NCBI RefSeq assembly: GCF_022012305.1
Contig: NZ_JAKLTM010000004.1
Coordinates: 186,001-250,000 of the forward strand
DNA length: 64,000 nucleotides
Reading direction: 5' to 3'
Origin: Ramlibacter paludis
GTDB taxonomy: Bacteria > Pseudomonadota > Gammaproteobacteria > Burkholderiales > Burkholderiaceae_C
Shown here one piece after another: positions 18,752 to 25,812 of the stretch. Position numbers and translations under genes: made by a program. Position 1 is the first letter of the stretch; each line of letters starts with the position of its first letter. The notes beneath the pieces were generated by a model that saw only the letters and a list, made by a program, of their open reading frames with translations, was not told the origin of the DNA and searched no databases.

Positions 18752-19645
18752 ATGCACAAGCTCCAGTTCGACGAGTTGGCCCTGTTCGCGCGGGTGGCGG
18801 ACCTGGGCTCGTTGTCCGCGGTGGCGCGCGAGCGCGACGTGCCGGTCAGCCAGGTGTCACGCGCCCTCGATCGGCTGGAGCAAGCCTGCGGCGCCAAGCT
18901 GCTGCGCCGCTCCACGCACGGCCTGTCGCTCACCGAGGAGGGCCGGACCTTCCTGGCCTACAGCCGGCGCGCGGTCGACGCGCTGGAGGAACTGCAAGGC
19001 CAGTTCGCCGAACACGCCGGCGAGCCGAGCGGCGTGGTGCGCGTGGCCGCCAGCACCATCGTCGCGCAGTACCAGCTGGTGCCCAGCCTGCCGGGCCTGG
19101 CGCAACGCCATCCGCGCATCGCGATCGACCTCGAAGTGGGCGACCGCCTGCTGGACCTGGCGCGCGACGGCATCGACATCGCCATCCGCACGTCGAACAG
19201 CCTGCCGGACACGGTGGTTGCGCGGCAGATCGGCACGCTGGGGCGCGCCCTGTACGCGGCGCCGGCGTATGCCAAGGCGCATGGTTTGCCCGCGGCGATC
19301 GGCGAGTTATCGGAGCATCGGCTGGTGAGCAACAACACGGTGCCTTCGCTGAACGACTGGCCCTTCGTGGTCGACGGCAGCCCGCAGCGCTTTGCAGCGC
19401 AAGGGCATTGGCGCGCCAACGACACGGGGATGGCGGCAGCCATGGTGCTCGAAGGCCTGGGCATCGGCCGGCTGGCGACGCTGGTGGGCGATGGGCTGGT
19501 GAAGCAGGGGCTGCTGGTGACTGTGCTGGCGGATTGCGTGGACCTGCAGCCCGTGCCGGTTTATGCGGTGACGGCCGGGACGCGTCAGCGGCTGCCCAAG
19601 ATCAAGGCTTGCCTGGATTACTGGACCGAGTGGTTCGCGAAGTGA
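18752..19645 (+). CDS. LysR-family transcriptional regulator
   Basis: A 297-aa regulator with an N-terminal winged helix-turn-helix (FARVADLGSLSAVARERDVP, SQVSRALDRLEQACGAKLLRR) and a C-terminal effector-binding domain ending with IKACLDYWTEWFAK. It is divergent from the 44-aa gene and the tautomerase across 107 bp, the usual LysR arrangement. Start at 18752 is favoured over 18743. A -10-like TAGGAT ends 7 nt before the start codon, so the transcript may be leaderless or the GGA may serve as a weak Shine-Dalgarno sequence. Confidence 0.9.
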   Translation: MHKLQFDELALFARVADLGSLSAVARERDVPVSQVSRALDRLEQACGAKLLRRSTHGLSLTEEGRTFLAYSRRAVDALEELQGQFAEHAGEPSGVVRVAASTIVAQYQLVPSLPGLAQRHPRIAIDLEVGDRLLDLARDGIDIAIRTSNSLPDTVVARQIGTLGRALYAAPAYAKAHGLPAAIGELSEHRLVSNNTVPSLNDWPFVVDGSPQRFAAQGHWRANDTGMAAAMVLEGLGIGRLATLVGDGLVKQGLLVTVLADCVDLQPVPVYAVTAGTRQRLPKIKACLDYWTEWFAK

Positions 19646-19651
19646 GTGGCG

Positions 19652-20271
19652 TCAGCGCTTGCGCGCCACGAGCCCGATCAAAGCCGAATGTCCCTTGTGG
19701 CCGGTCCCCTCGGCCAGCTCACCCTCGTACTCCCGCAGCTCGACGATCTCCAGCCCCTTGAACGCCTTGCGCAACAGCTGCGGCGTGTACAGGTGCGACG
19801 CGACCGGCGGCCCGCCGGTGCGGTACTCCAGCTGCCTGGGCGTGTACCCCTGCAGCACCAGCGTGCCGCCCGGCTTCAGGCAGCGCACCATGCCCTCGAA
19901 GATCCGCGCGCGCAGCGGCGGCGGCGCGAACTGGAGAAGATCGCCGCGACGCCGTCGTACAGCGCCTCCGGCCAGGCCAGTTCCGCGACATCGGCCACCG
20001 CGAAGTCCACCTCGGCGCCCTGCTCCGCCGCCAGTTTGCGCGCCTTGGCGACGCCGACCTCCGAAATGTCGAAGGCATCGACCCGCAGGCCTTGCCGGGC
20101 CAGCCAGACGCTGTTGCGGCCCTCGCCGTCCGCCACGGCCAGCACGCGGTCGCCACGCTGCCAGAAATGCGCGTGTTCCTGCAGCCACTTGTTCGGCGCC
20201 AGGCCGAACAGGTAGCCGTCCGCCGAGAAGCGCTTGTTCCAGGTGCCGCGTGGATCGTCGAAGTTCTTCAC
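19652..20271 (-). pseudogene. SAM-dependent methyltransferase broken by a one-base frameshift
   Basis: The frame entered by a GTG at 20271 (GTGA overlap with tsaD stop, AGGAG upstream) encodes [20 protein letters not shown] then the SAM-binding region RVLAVADGEGRNSVWLARQG and VDAFDISEVG. Near 19936 the frame fails after DGVAAIF and homologous sequence resumes one frame over as QFAPPPLRARIFEGM through CLKPGGTLVLQGY to the end LIGLVARKR. The span is 620 nt, one short of 207 codons, so a single missing base explains it. It is either a real loss-of-function mutation or a sequencing error. The family resembles TehB-like class I methyltransferases. Confidence 0.8.
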
Positions 20272-21302
20272 GCGACGATCTCCTGCAGCGGCCAGCGCGG
20301 CTTGACGTCGAAGGCATAGGTCGGCGTCGCCTCCTGCACGCCGGCCTGCAGGCGCATGGCCGCGGCCAGCGCGATCATGGCGCCGTTGTCGGTGCACAGC
20401 GCCAGCTCCGGGTAGTGCACCCGCACGCCGCGCTTGGCGCAGGCCGCATCCAGCTGTTCGCGCAGGCGCCGGTTGGCGCCGACCCCGCCCGCCACCACGA
20501 TGCGCTGCAGCCCGCTGCGCTCCAGCGCCATCAGCGATTTCTTCACCAGCACGTCGACGATCGCCGCCTCGGTGGACGCCGCCAGGTCGGCCTTGCGCGC
20601 CTCCAGTTCGGCGCCGAGCTTGTGGGTCTGCGTCAGCACCGCCGTCTTCAATCCGGCAAAGGAGAAATCGAGGTCGCCGCTGTGCAGCAGCGGCCGCGGC
20701 AGCTTGAAGGCCGCGGGGTCGCCCTGCTGCGCCATCCTGGAAAGCGCCGGGCCGCCCGGATAGCCGAGCCCCAGCAGCTTGGCCGACTTGTCGAAGGCCT
20801 CGCCCGCCGCGTCGTCGATGGTCTCGCCCAGCAGCTGGTAGGAGCCGACGCGGTCGACCTGCATCAACTGCGTGTGCCCGCCCGACACCAGCAGTGCGAT
20901 GAAGGGAAACTCCGGCGGATCGGCGCTCAGGAAAGGCGACAGCAGGTGGCCCTCGAGGTGGTGCACGCCCAGCACCGGCTTGCCCAGCGCCGCGCCCAGC
21001 GCACAGGCCACGCCCGCGCCGACCAGCAGCGCGCCGGCCAGGCCGGGGCCGCGGGTGTAGGCCACGACGTCGACGTCCGCGAGCGCATGGCCCGCTTCGG
21101 CCAGCACCTGGCGCGCCAGCGGCAGCACGCGGCGGATGTGGTCGCGGCTGGCGAGCTCGGGCACCACGCCCCCATAGGCCTGGTGCATTTCGATCTGGCT
21201 ATGCAGCGCGTGCGCCAGCAGCGCCGGCACGCGCGCCTGGCTGGTTTCGACGAGCGCCACGCCGGTTTCGTCGCATGACGATTCGATGCCCAACACGATC
21301 AT
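20268..21302 (-). CDS. tsaD: tRNA N6-threonylcarbamoyladenosine transferase TsaD
   Basis: Transfers the threonylcarbamoyl group to A37 of ANN-decoding tRNAs; 344 aa. It begins [16 protein letters not shown] and carries the metal-binding HHLEGH (His115, His119) plus [12 protein letters not shown] and [10 protein letters not shown], all TsaD hallmarks. A TAAACT hexamer ends 6 nt before the ATG with no Shine-Dalgarno sequence, suggesting a leaderless message. The methyltransferase relic overlaps its stop. Confidence 0.96.
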   Translation of the reverse strand: MIVLGIESSCDETGVALVETSQARVPALLAHALHSQIEMHQAYGGVVPELASRDHIRRVLPLARQVLAEAGHALADVDVVAYTRGPGLAGALLVGAGVACALGAALGKPVLGVHHLEGHLLSPFLSADPPEFPFIALLVSGGHTQLMQVDRVGSYQLLGETIDDAAGEAFDKSAKLLGLGYPGGPALSRMAQQGDPAAFKLPRPLLHSGDLDFSFAGLKTAVLTQTHKLGAELEARKADLAASTEAAIVDVLVKKSLMALERSGLQRIVVAGGVGANRRLREQLDAACAKRGVRVHYPELALCTDNGAMIALAAAMRLQAGVQEATPTYAFDVKPRWPLQEIVA

Positions 21303-21348
21303 GAGAGGAGTTTAGTCCTCGGCATGGTTGTTGCTGTGTGGAGGGGAC

Positions 21349-22554
21349 ATGAAGTCCGGATCCAGCTTCCTCCTTGCCGCCCGCCAGTGCGAGATCGCCG
21401 AGCTCGAGCAGCTCGCCCGCACCTGCGAGCTGGTGGGCGTGATCGGCCGGCTGGTGCACGCGCTGCAGCGCGAGCGCGGCCTGGCCAGCGTCTTCCTCAG
21501 CTCGCAGGGCGCCATCTACGCCGCCCAGCGCGAGCAGCAGGCCGCGGCCTGCCGCGTGGTGGAGCAGGAGGTGCGGGTGCACTTCGAGCAGCTGGACACC
21601 GATGCCAGCCGCGTGCGCAACGGCTCGCGCCTCTTCAGCCGGGTGGCGGTGGCGCTGCACGGCTTGGAGGGCCTGCCCGTCCTGCGGGAGCGCATTGCCG
21701 CCCAGGCCTGCGAGGCGCCCGAAGCCACGGCGGCCTACATCAAGCTCGTGGCCGCCCTGCTGGCCGTGGTGTTCGAGGCGGCCGACGCCGCCACCGACCC
21801 CGAAGTCTCGCGCGCGCTGGTGGCGATGTTCAACTTCATGCAGGGCAAGGAGTTCGCCGGCCAGGAACGCGCATTCGGCGCCCGCGCGTTTGCCGCCGGC
21901 GCGATCGCGCCCGAAGGCGTCCAGCAGTGGCGCCACCTGATCGACGCGCAGCAGGGCTGCTTCCAGGCCTTCGCCGACTTTTCCGATCCGGAAGTGCTGC
22001 GCGCCGACCAGGCCAGCCGCGACCCCGCGGTGCTGGCTGAACTGGAGCGCCTGCGCCGCATCGGCTGCACCTCCCGCGGCCCGCTGGAGCAGGAGGCCAG
22101 CCACGCCTGGTACGCCTGCTGCACGCGCCGCATCGACGCGATGAAGGAGGTCGAGGACCTGCTGGCCCTCAACCTGCGGCGCCTGTGCGAGACCCGCATC
22201 GCGCAGACGCGCGCCGAGCTGCGCGACCAGCGCGCCCTGCTGGAGGAGATCGCCAGCCGGCCGGTGGGGACGGCGCCGTATGGCCCGCAGCTGGAACGCT
22301 CGATCCTCGACATGGTGCAGGAGCAGTCGCGCCGCCTGCAGGCCATGAGCGACGAGCTCGATGCGGTGCGCTCCACCTTGAACGAGCGCAAGGTGGTCGA
22401 GCGCGCCAAGGGCCTGCTGATGGCGCACCGCGCGATGAGCGAGGACGAGGCGTACAAGGCGCTGCGCCAGATGGCGATGAACCAGAACCGCAGGCTGGTG
22501 GACGTGGCCGGGGCGGTGCTGTCGCTGGCGGATGTGCTGCCGGGGGGAAGGTGA
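21349..22554 (+). CDS. nasR: NIT-ANTAR nitrate-responsive antiterminator (NasR type)
   Basis: A 401-aa one-component RNA-binding regulator. The N-terminal two thirds match the NIT nitrate/nitrite-sensing domain (ALQRERGLASVFLSSQGA, FNFMQGKEFAGQERAFGAR, all-helical), and the C-terminal ~60 residues are an ANTAR domain (NERKVVERAKGLLMAHRAMS, EDEAYKALRQMAM). Klebsiella NasR binds nitrate and prevents termination in the nasF leader. The gene sits directly before a leader with matching features. GGAGGGG precedes the chosen ATG; an in-frame ATG at 21328 is possible but lacks a ribosome site. Confidence 0.92.
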   Translation: MKSGSSFLLAARQCEIAELEQLARTCELVGVIGRLVHALQRERGLASVFLSSQGAIYAAQREQQAAACRVVEQEVRVHFEQLDTDASRVRNGSRLFSRVAVALHGLEGLPVLRERIAAQACEAPEATAAYIKLVAALLAVVFEAADAATDPEVSRALVAMFNFMQGKEFAGQERAFGARAFAAGAIAPEGVQQWRHLIDAQQGCFQAFADFSDPEVLRADQASRDPAVLAELERLRRIGCTSRGPLEQEASHAWYACCTRRIDAMKEVEDLLALNLRRLCETRIAQTRAELRDQRALLEEIASRPVGTAPYGPQLERSILDMVQEQSRRLQAMSDELDAVRSTLNERKVVERAKGLLMAHRAMSEDEAYKALRQMAMNQNRRLVDVAGAVLSLADVLPGGR

Positions 22555-22584
22555 TGCACTGTTGCGGTGCACAAATGCGGTGCG
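22555..22584 (+). promoter_or_regulatory. Two overlapping NtrC-type enhancer sites
   Basis: Site 1 (22555-22571) reads TGCACTGTTGCGGTGCA and site 2 (22568-22584) reads TGCACAAATGCGGTGCG. Both fit the NtrC dyad TGCAC-N7-GTGCA, site 1 perfectly. They lie about 110-140 bp upstream of the sigma-54 promoter, the usual enhancer distance. No ntrC gene is in the window. Confidence 0.75.
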
Positions 22585-22598
22585 CGCGAGCGCGCCAA

Positions 22599-22682
22599 GC
22601 CGCGGTTCGCGCGGCTCACCACGGCCTACGGGGCCAACGGCTTCACCCGTAGGCCGTGGTGAGCGCGAGGCCGAACCGCGGC
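22599..22682. repeat. Long inverted repeat between enhancer and promoter
   Basis: Arms at about 22599-22631 and 22647-22682 share CTCACCACGGCCTACGG and CCGTAGGCCGTGGTGAG (perfect) plus flanking GCCGCGGTTC/GAACCGCGGC. A related half element is at 49891-49922. It sits between the NtrC sites and the sigma-54 promoter and may affect DNA looping, or simply be a dispersed repeat. Confidence 0.7.
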
Positions 22683-22694
22683 TTTCACGCCCGC

Positions 22695-22709
22695 TGGCAC
22701 GGTCCCTGC
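22695..22709 (+). promoter_or_regulatory. Sigma-54 promoter of the nitrate transporter operon
   Basis: TGGCACGGTCCCTGC places GG at 22696-22697 and GC at 22708-22709 with the required 10-nt spacing, a strong -24/-12 match. Transcription would start near 22720, about 130 nt upstream of nrtA, leaving room for the attenuator leader. Confidence 0.82.
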
Positions 22710-22727
22710 TAACTCTCCCGCAACCGG

Positions 22728-22829
22728 GCGCCAATGGCGGCGCGCGATCGAGTTTCCCGAATCCGGACAACGGCGTCCATCCCCGTGCGCGAAAGCGCGC
22801 GGTGCGATGGACGCCGTTTTCTTTTTTTT
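22728..22829 (+). promoter_or_regulatory. Attenuator leader: ANTAR-type hexaloops and intrinsic terminator
   Basis: Hairpin 1 (22728-22743) is GCGCC-AATGGC-GGCGC, a hexaloop with A at position 1 and G at position 4 as in ANTAR target RNAs. The terminator has a 12-bp stem (22769-22780 with 22807-22818) followed by a T tract to 22829, ending 21 nt before nrtA. Its tip can form CGCG-AAAGCG-CGCG (22788-22801), a second A1/G4 hexaloop. This fits NasR-mediated antitermination as in Klebsiella nasF; the regulator gene lies immediately upstream. Confidence 0.75.
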
Positions 22830-22850
22830 CCTCGCAACCTGGAGCACACG

Positions 22851-24140
22851 ATGCACGACTCGCACAACACGGTTTCCCGCCGCACCATCCTCAAGGGCGC
22901 CGCCCTCGCCGCTGGCTTCCCCGGCATCGTGATGGCGCAAGGCACCGCACTCGAAACCAAGGCCGCGAAGCTGGGCTTCATCGCACTGACCGACGCCGCG
23001 CCGCTGTTCGTGGCCGACGAGAAGGGCTTCTTCAAGAAGCACGGCATGACCGAGGTCGAGGTCGCCAAGCAATCGTCCTGGGGCGCCACGCGCGACAACC
23101 TGGTGCTGGGCTCGAAGAACGCCGGCATCGACGGCGCGCACATCCTCACGCCCATGCCTTACCTGATCACGACCGGCGCCACCACCGCCAACAACGTGCA
23201 GGTGCCGATGGTGATCCTGGCCCGCCTCAACCTGGGCGGCCAGTGCATCTCGGTGGCCAACGAGTACAAGGACCTGAAGGTCGGCCTCGACAACAGCAAC
23301 TTCGGCAAGGCGCTGCTGGCCAAGCGCCTGAAGACCGGCAAGCCCGTCAACGCCGCCATGACCTTCCCCGGCGGCACCCACGACATGTGGATGCGCTACT
23401 GGATGGCCGCCGGCGGCGTGGACCCCAACCGCGACATCAACACCATCACCGTGCCGCCCCCGCAGATGGTGGCCAACATGAAGGTGGGCAGCATGGACAC
23501 CTTCTGCGTCTGCGAGCCCTGGAACCTGCAGCTGATCCACCAGAAGATCGGCTACACCGCGCTCACCACCAGCGAACTCTGGATGAACCATCCGGAGAAG
23601 GCCTTCGCCATGCGCGCCGACTACGTGCAGGCCAATCCCAATGCCACCAAGGCGCTGCTGAAGGCCGTGATGGAAGCGCAGATGTACTGCGAGGACCCGA
23701 AGAACCGCGCCGAGGTGGCCGAGATCTGCGCCCGCCGCCGCTGGATCAACGCCCCGGTGGAGGACATCGTCGACCGCATGAAGGGCGACTTCGACTACGG
23801 CACCGGCCGCGTCGAGGGCAACAGCAAGTTCCAGATGCGCTACTGGAAGGACCAGGCGTCCTATCCCTTCCAGAGCCACGACCTGTGGTTCCTCACCGAG
23901 AACCAGCGCTGGGGCTACCTGCCGGCCAACCTGGACACCAAGTCGCTGATCGCCAAGGTGAACCGCGAGGACATCTGGCGCGCCGCCGCCAAGGAACTCG
24001 GCGTGGCCGCCAAGGACATCCCGACGTCCACCTCGCGCGGCGTCGAGAAGTTCTTCGACGGCAAGGTGTTCGACCCCGCCAACCCGAAGAAGTACCTCGA
24101 CAGCCTGACGATCAAGGCCATGAAGGGCGCCTCGGCATGA
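22851..24140 (+). CDS. nrtA: Nitrate ABC transporter substrate-binding protein (NrtA/NasF type)
   Basis: A 429-aa periplasmic nitrate/nitrite-binding protein. It begins with a Tat-like signal (VSRRTILKGAALAAGFPGIV followed by MAQG), then KLGFIALTDAAPLFVADEKG typical of the NrtA/CmpA/SsuA family. Further family signatures are PMPYLITTGATT and WGYLPANLDT. GGAG precedes the ATG by 7 nt. It is the first gene of an operon whose next three genes overlap. Confidence 0.93.
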   Translation: MHDSHNTVSRRTILKGAALAAGFPGIVMAQGTALETKAAKLGFIALTDAAPLFVADEKGFFKKHGMTEVEVAKQSSWGATRDNLVLGSKNAGIDGAHILTPMPYLITTGATTANNVQVPMVILARLNLGGQCISVANEYKDLKVGLDNSNFGKALLAKRLKTGKPVNAAMTFPGGTHDMWMRYWMAAGGVDPNRDINTITVPPPQMVANMKVGSMDTFCVCEPWNLQLIHQKIGYTALTTSELWMNHPEKAFAMRADYVQANPNATKALLKAVMEAQMYCEDPKNRAEVAEICARRRWINAPVEDIVDRMKGDFDYGTGRVEGNSKFQMRYWKDQASYPFQSHDLWFLTENQRWGYLPANLDTKSLIAKVNREDIWRAAAKELGVAAKDIPTSTSRGVEKFFDGKVFDPANPKKYLDSLTIKAMKGASA

Positions 24141-24988
24141 GCACGCTCGAAACCCTACCCATCCCGGCCGCCGCGCCGGGCCGGCTGCGCGCGCTTGCCG
24201 ACGGCGCGGCCCGCGGCTTCATGACCTACGTGCTGCCGCCACTGGTGATCATCGGCCTGCTGGTGCTGGTGTGGCAGGTGCTGGGCTCGCGCCCCGGCGC
24301 TTCCTTGCCCGCGCCGAGCAAGGTGGTGCAGGACACCTGGCAGCTGATCGCGCATCCCTGGTACGACCATGGCGGCAACGACGTCGGCATCGCCTGGCAG
24401 CTGCTGGCCAGCCTGAAGCGCGTGGCCTACGGCTATTCGCTCGCGGTGCTGGTGGGCGTGAGCCTGGGCGTGCTGGTCGGCCAGTCGACCTGGGCGCTGC
24501 GCGGCCTGGACCCGCTGTTCCAGGTGCTGCGCACGGTGCCGCCGCTTGCCTGGCTGCCGATCTCGCTGGCCGGCTTCCGCGACGGCAGCCCCTCGGCGAT
24601 CTTCGTCATCTTCATCACCTCGATCTGGCCGATCATCATCAACACCTCGATCGGCATCCGCAACATCCCCGAGGACTACCGCAACGTCGCCAAGGTGGTG
24701 CGCCTGAACGGCATCGAGTACTTCGCCAAGATCATGCTGCCGGCGGCGGCGCCATTCATCTTCTCGGGGCTGCGCATCGGCGTGGGCCTGTCCTGGCTGG
24801 CGATCATCGCCGCCGAGATGCTGATCGGCGGCGTGGGCATCGGCTTCTTCATCTGGGACGCCTGGAACAGCTCGCGCATCAGCGACATCATCCTGGCCCT
24901 CTTCTACGTGGGCATGGTCGGCTTCGCGCTCGACCGCATCGTCGCCTTCATCGGCCACAAGGTCACCCGGGGAACCGCAGCATCATGA
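24137..24988 (+). CDS. nrtB: Nitrate ABC transporter permease (NrtB/NasE type)
   Basis: A 283-aa inner-membrane permease of the BPD transporter family with about six transmembrane helices. The EAA-like ATPase-contact loop is around NVAKVVRLNGIEYFAKIMLP, and TVPPLAWLPISLAGF and GLSWLAIIAAEMLIGGVGIG are typical NrtB segments. Its ATG overlaps the nrtA stop (ATGA) and its stop overlaps the ATPase start. Confidence 0.93.
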   Translation: MSTLETLPIPAAAPGRLRALADGAARGFMTYVLPPLVIIGLLVLVWQVLGSRPGASLPAPSKVVQDTWQLIAHPWYDHGGNDVGIAWQLLASLKRVAYGYSLAVLVGVSLGVLVGQSTWALRGLDPLFQVLRTVPPLAWLPISLAGFRDGSPSAIFVIFITSIWPIIINTSIGIRNIPEDYRNVAKVVRLNGIEYFAKIMLPAAAPFIFSGLRIGVGLSWLAIIAAEMLIGGVGIGFFIWDAWNSSRISDIILALFYVGMVGFALDRIVAFIGHKVTRGTAAS

Positions 24989-25812
24989 GCAACGCCTACC
25001 TGACCGTCTCCCGCGTCGACATGGCCTTCGGCGCCAACCAGGTGCTCAAGGGCATCGACCTCTCGGTGCAGCGCGGCGAGTACATCTCGCTGATCGGGCA
25101 CTCCGGCTGCGGCAAGTCCACCGTGCTGAACATCGTGGCCGGCCTGCTGAAGGCCACGTCCGGCGGCGTGATCGTCGACGGGCGCGAAGTCAACGCCCCG
25201 GGACCGGACCGCGCCGTGGTGTTCCAGAACCACTCGCTGCTGCCCTGGCTCACGGTCTACCAGAACGTGGAACTGGCGGTCGACAAGATCTTCCGCGAGA
25301 CGCGCACCAAGGCCGAACGGCGCGAGTGGATCCTGCACAACCTGGCGATGGTCAACATGTCGCATGCAATGCATTTGCTGCCCGCGCAGATCTCCGGCGG
25401 CATGAAGCAGCGCGTGGGGATCGCCCGCGCGCTGGCGATGGAGCCCAAGGTGCTGCTGCTGGACGAGCCCTTCGGCGCGCTCGACGCCCTCACCCGCGCC
25501 CACCTGCAGGACGAGGTGATCCGCATCCAGGGCGAGCTGGGCAACACGGTGATGATGATCACGCACGACGTCGACGAGGCGGTGCTGATGTCCGACCGCG
25601 TGGTGATGATGACCAACGGCCCGGCTGCCACCATCGGCCAGGTCATGGACGTGCCGCTGGCGCGTCCGCGCAATCGCATCGCGCTGGCGGAGGACAAGGT
25701 CTACAACCACTGCCGGCAGGAGATCCTGAGCTTCCTGTACGAGAAGCAGCGCAAGGTGGAGCCCATCGCGCTTTCGGCCGCCTTCGGCCGCCAGGAAAAG
25801 GCGGTTGCCTGA
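24985..25812 (+). CDS. nrtD: Nitrate ABC transporter ATP-binding protein (NrtD/NasD type)
   Basis: A 275-aa ABC ATPase. Walker A is GHSGCGKST, the Q-loop VFQNHSLLPW, the signature region ISGGMKQRVGIARALAMEPK (variant of LSGGQ), Walker B VLLLDEPFGALD and the switch His in MITHDVDEA. It lacks the fused substrate-binding domain of cyanobacterial NrtC, so it is the NrtD/NasD form. The stop overlaps the next gene by one base (TGATG), tying the sensor kinase to the transporter. Confidence 0.93.
   Translation: MSNAYLTVSRVDMAFGANQVLKGIDLSVQRGEYISLIGHSGCGKSTVLNIVAGLLKATSGGVIVDGREVNAPGPDRAVVFQNHSLLPWLTVYQNVELAVDKIFRETRTKAERREWILHNLAMVNMSHAMHLLPAQISGGMKQRVGIARALAMEPKVLLLDEPFGALDALTRAHLQDEVIRIQGELGNTVMMITHDVDEAVLMSDRVVMMTNGPAATIGQVMDVPLARPRNRIALAEDKVYNHCRQEILSFLYEKQRKVEPIALSAAFGRQEKAVA

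Noticed and set aside
19652-20271. Programmed ribosomal frameshift in the methyltransferase
   Set aside because: No slippery heptamer or downstream stimulatory structure stands out, and this family is not known for recoding; a mutation or sequence error is simpler.
22532-24988. An 818-aa open frame running through the leader, nrtA and into nrtB
   Set aside because: It becomes the real nrtB frame only at its end; the rest is Arg/Gly/Pro-rich shadow of nrtA and crosses the attenuator.
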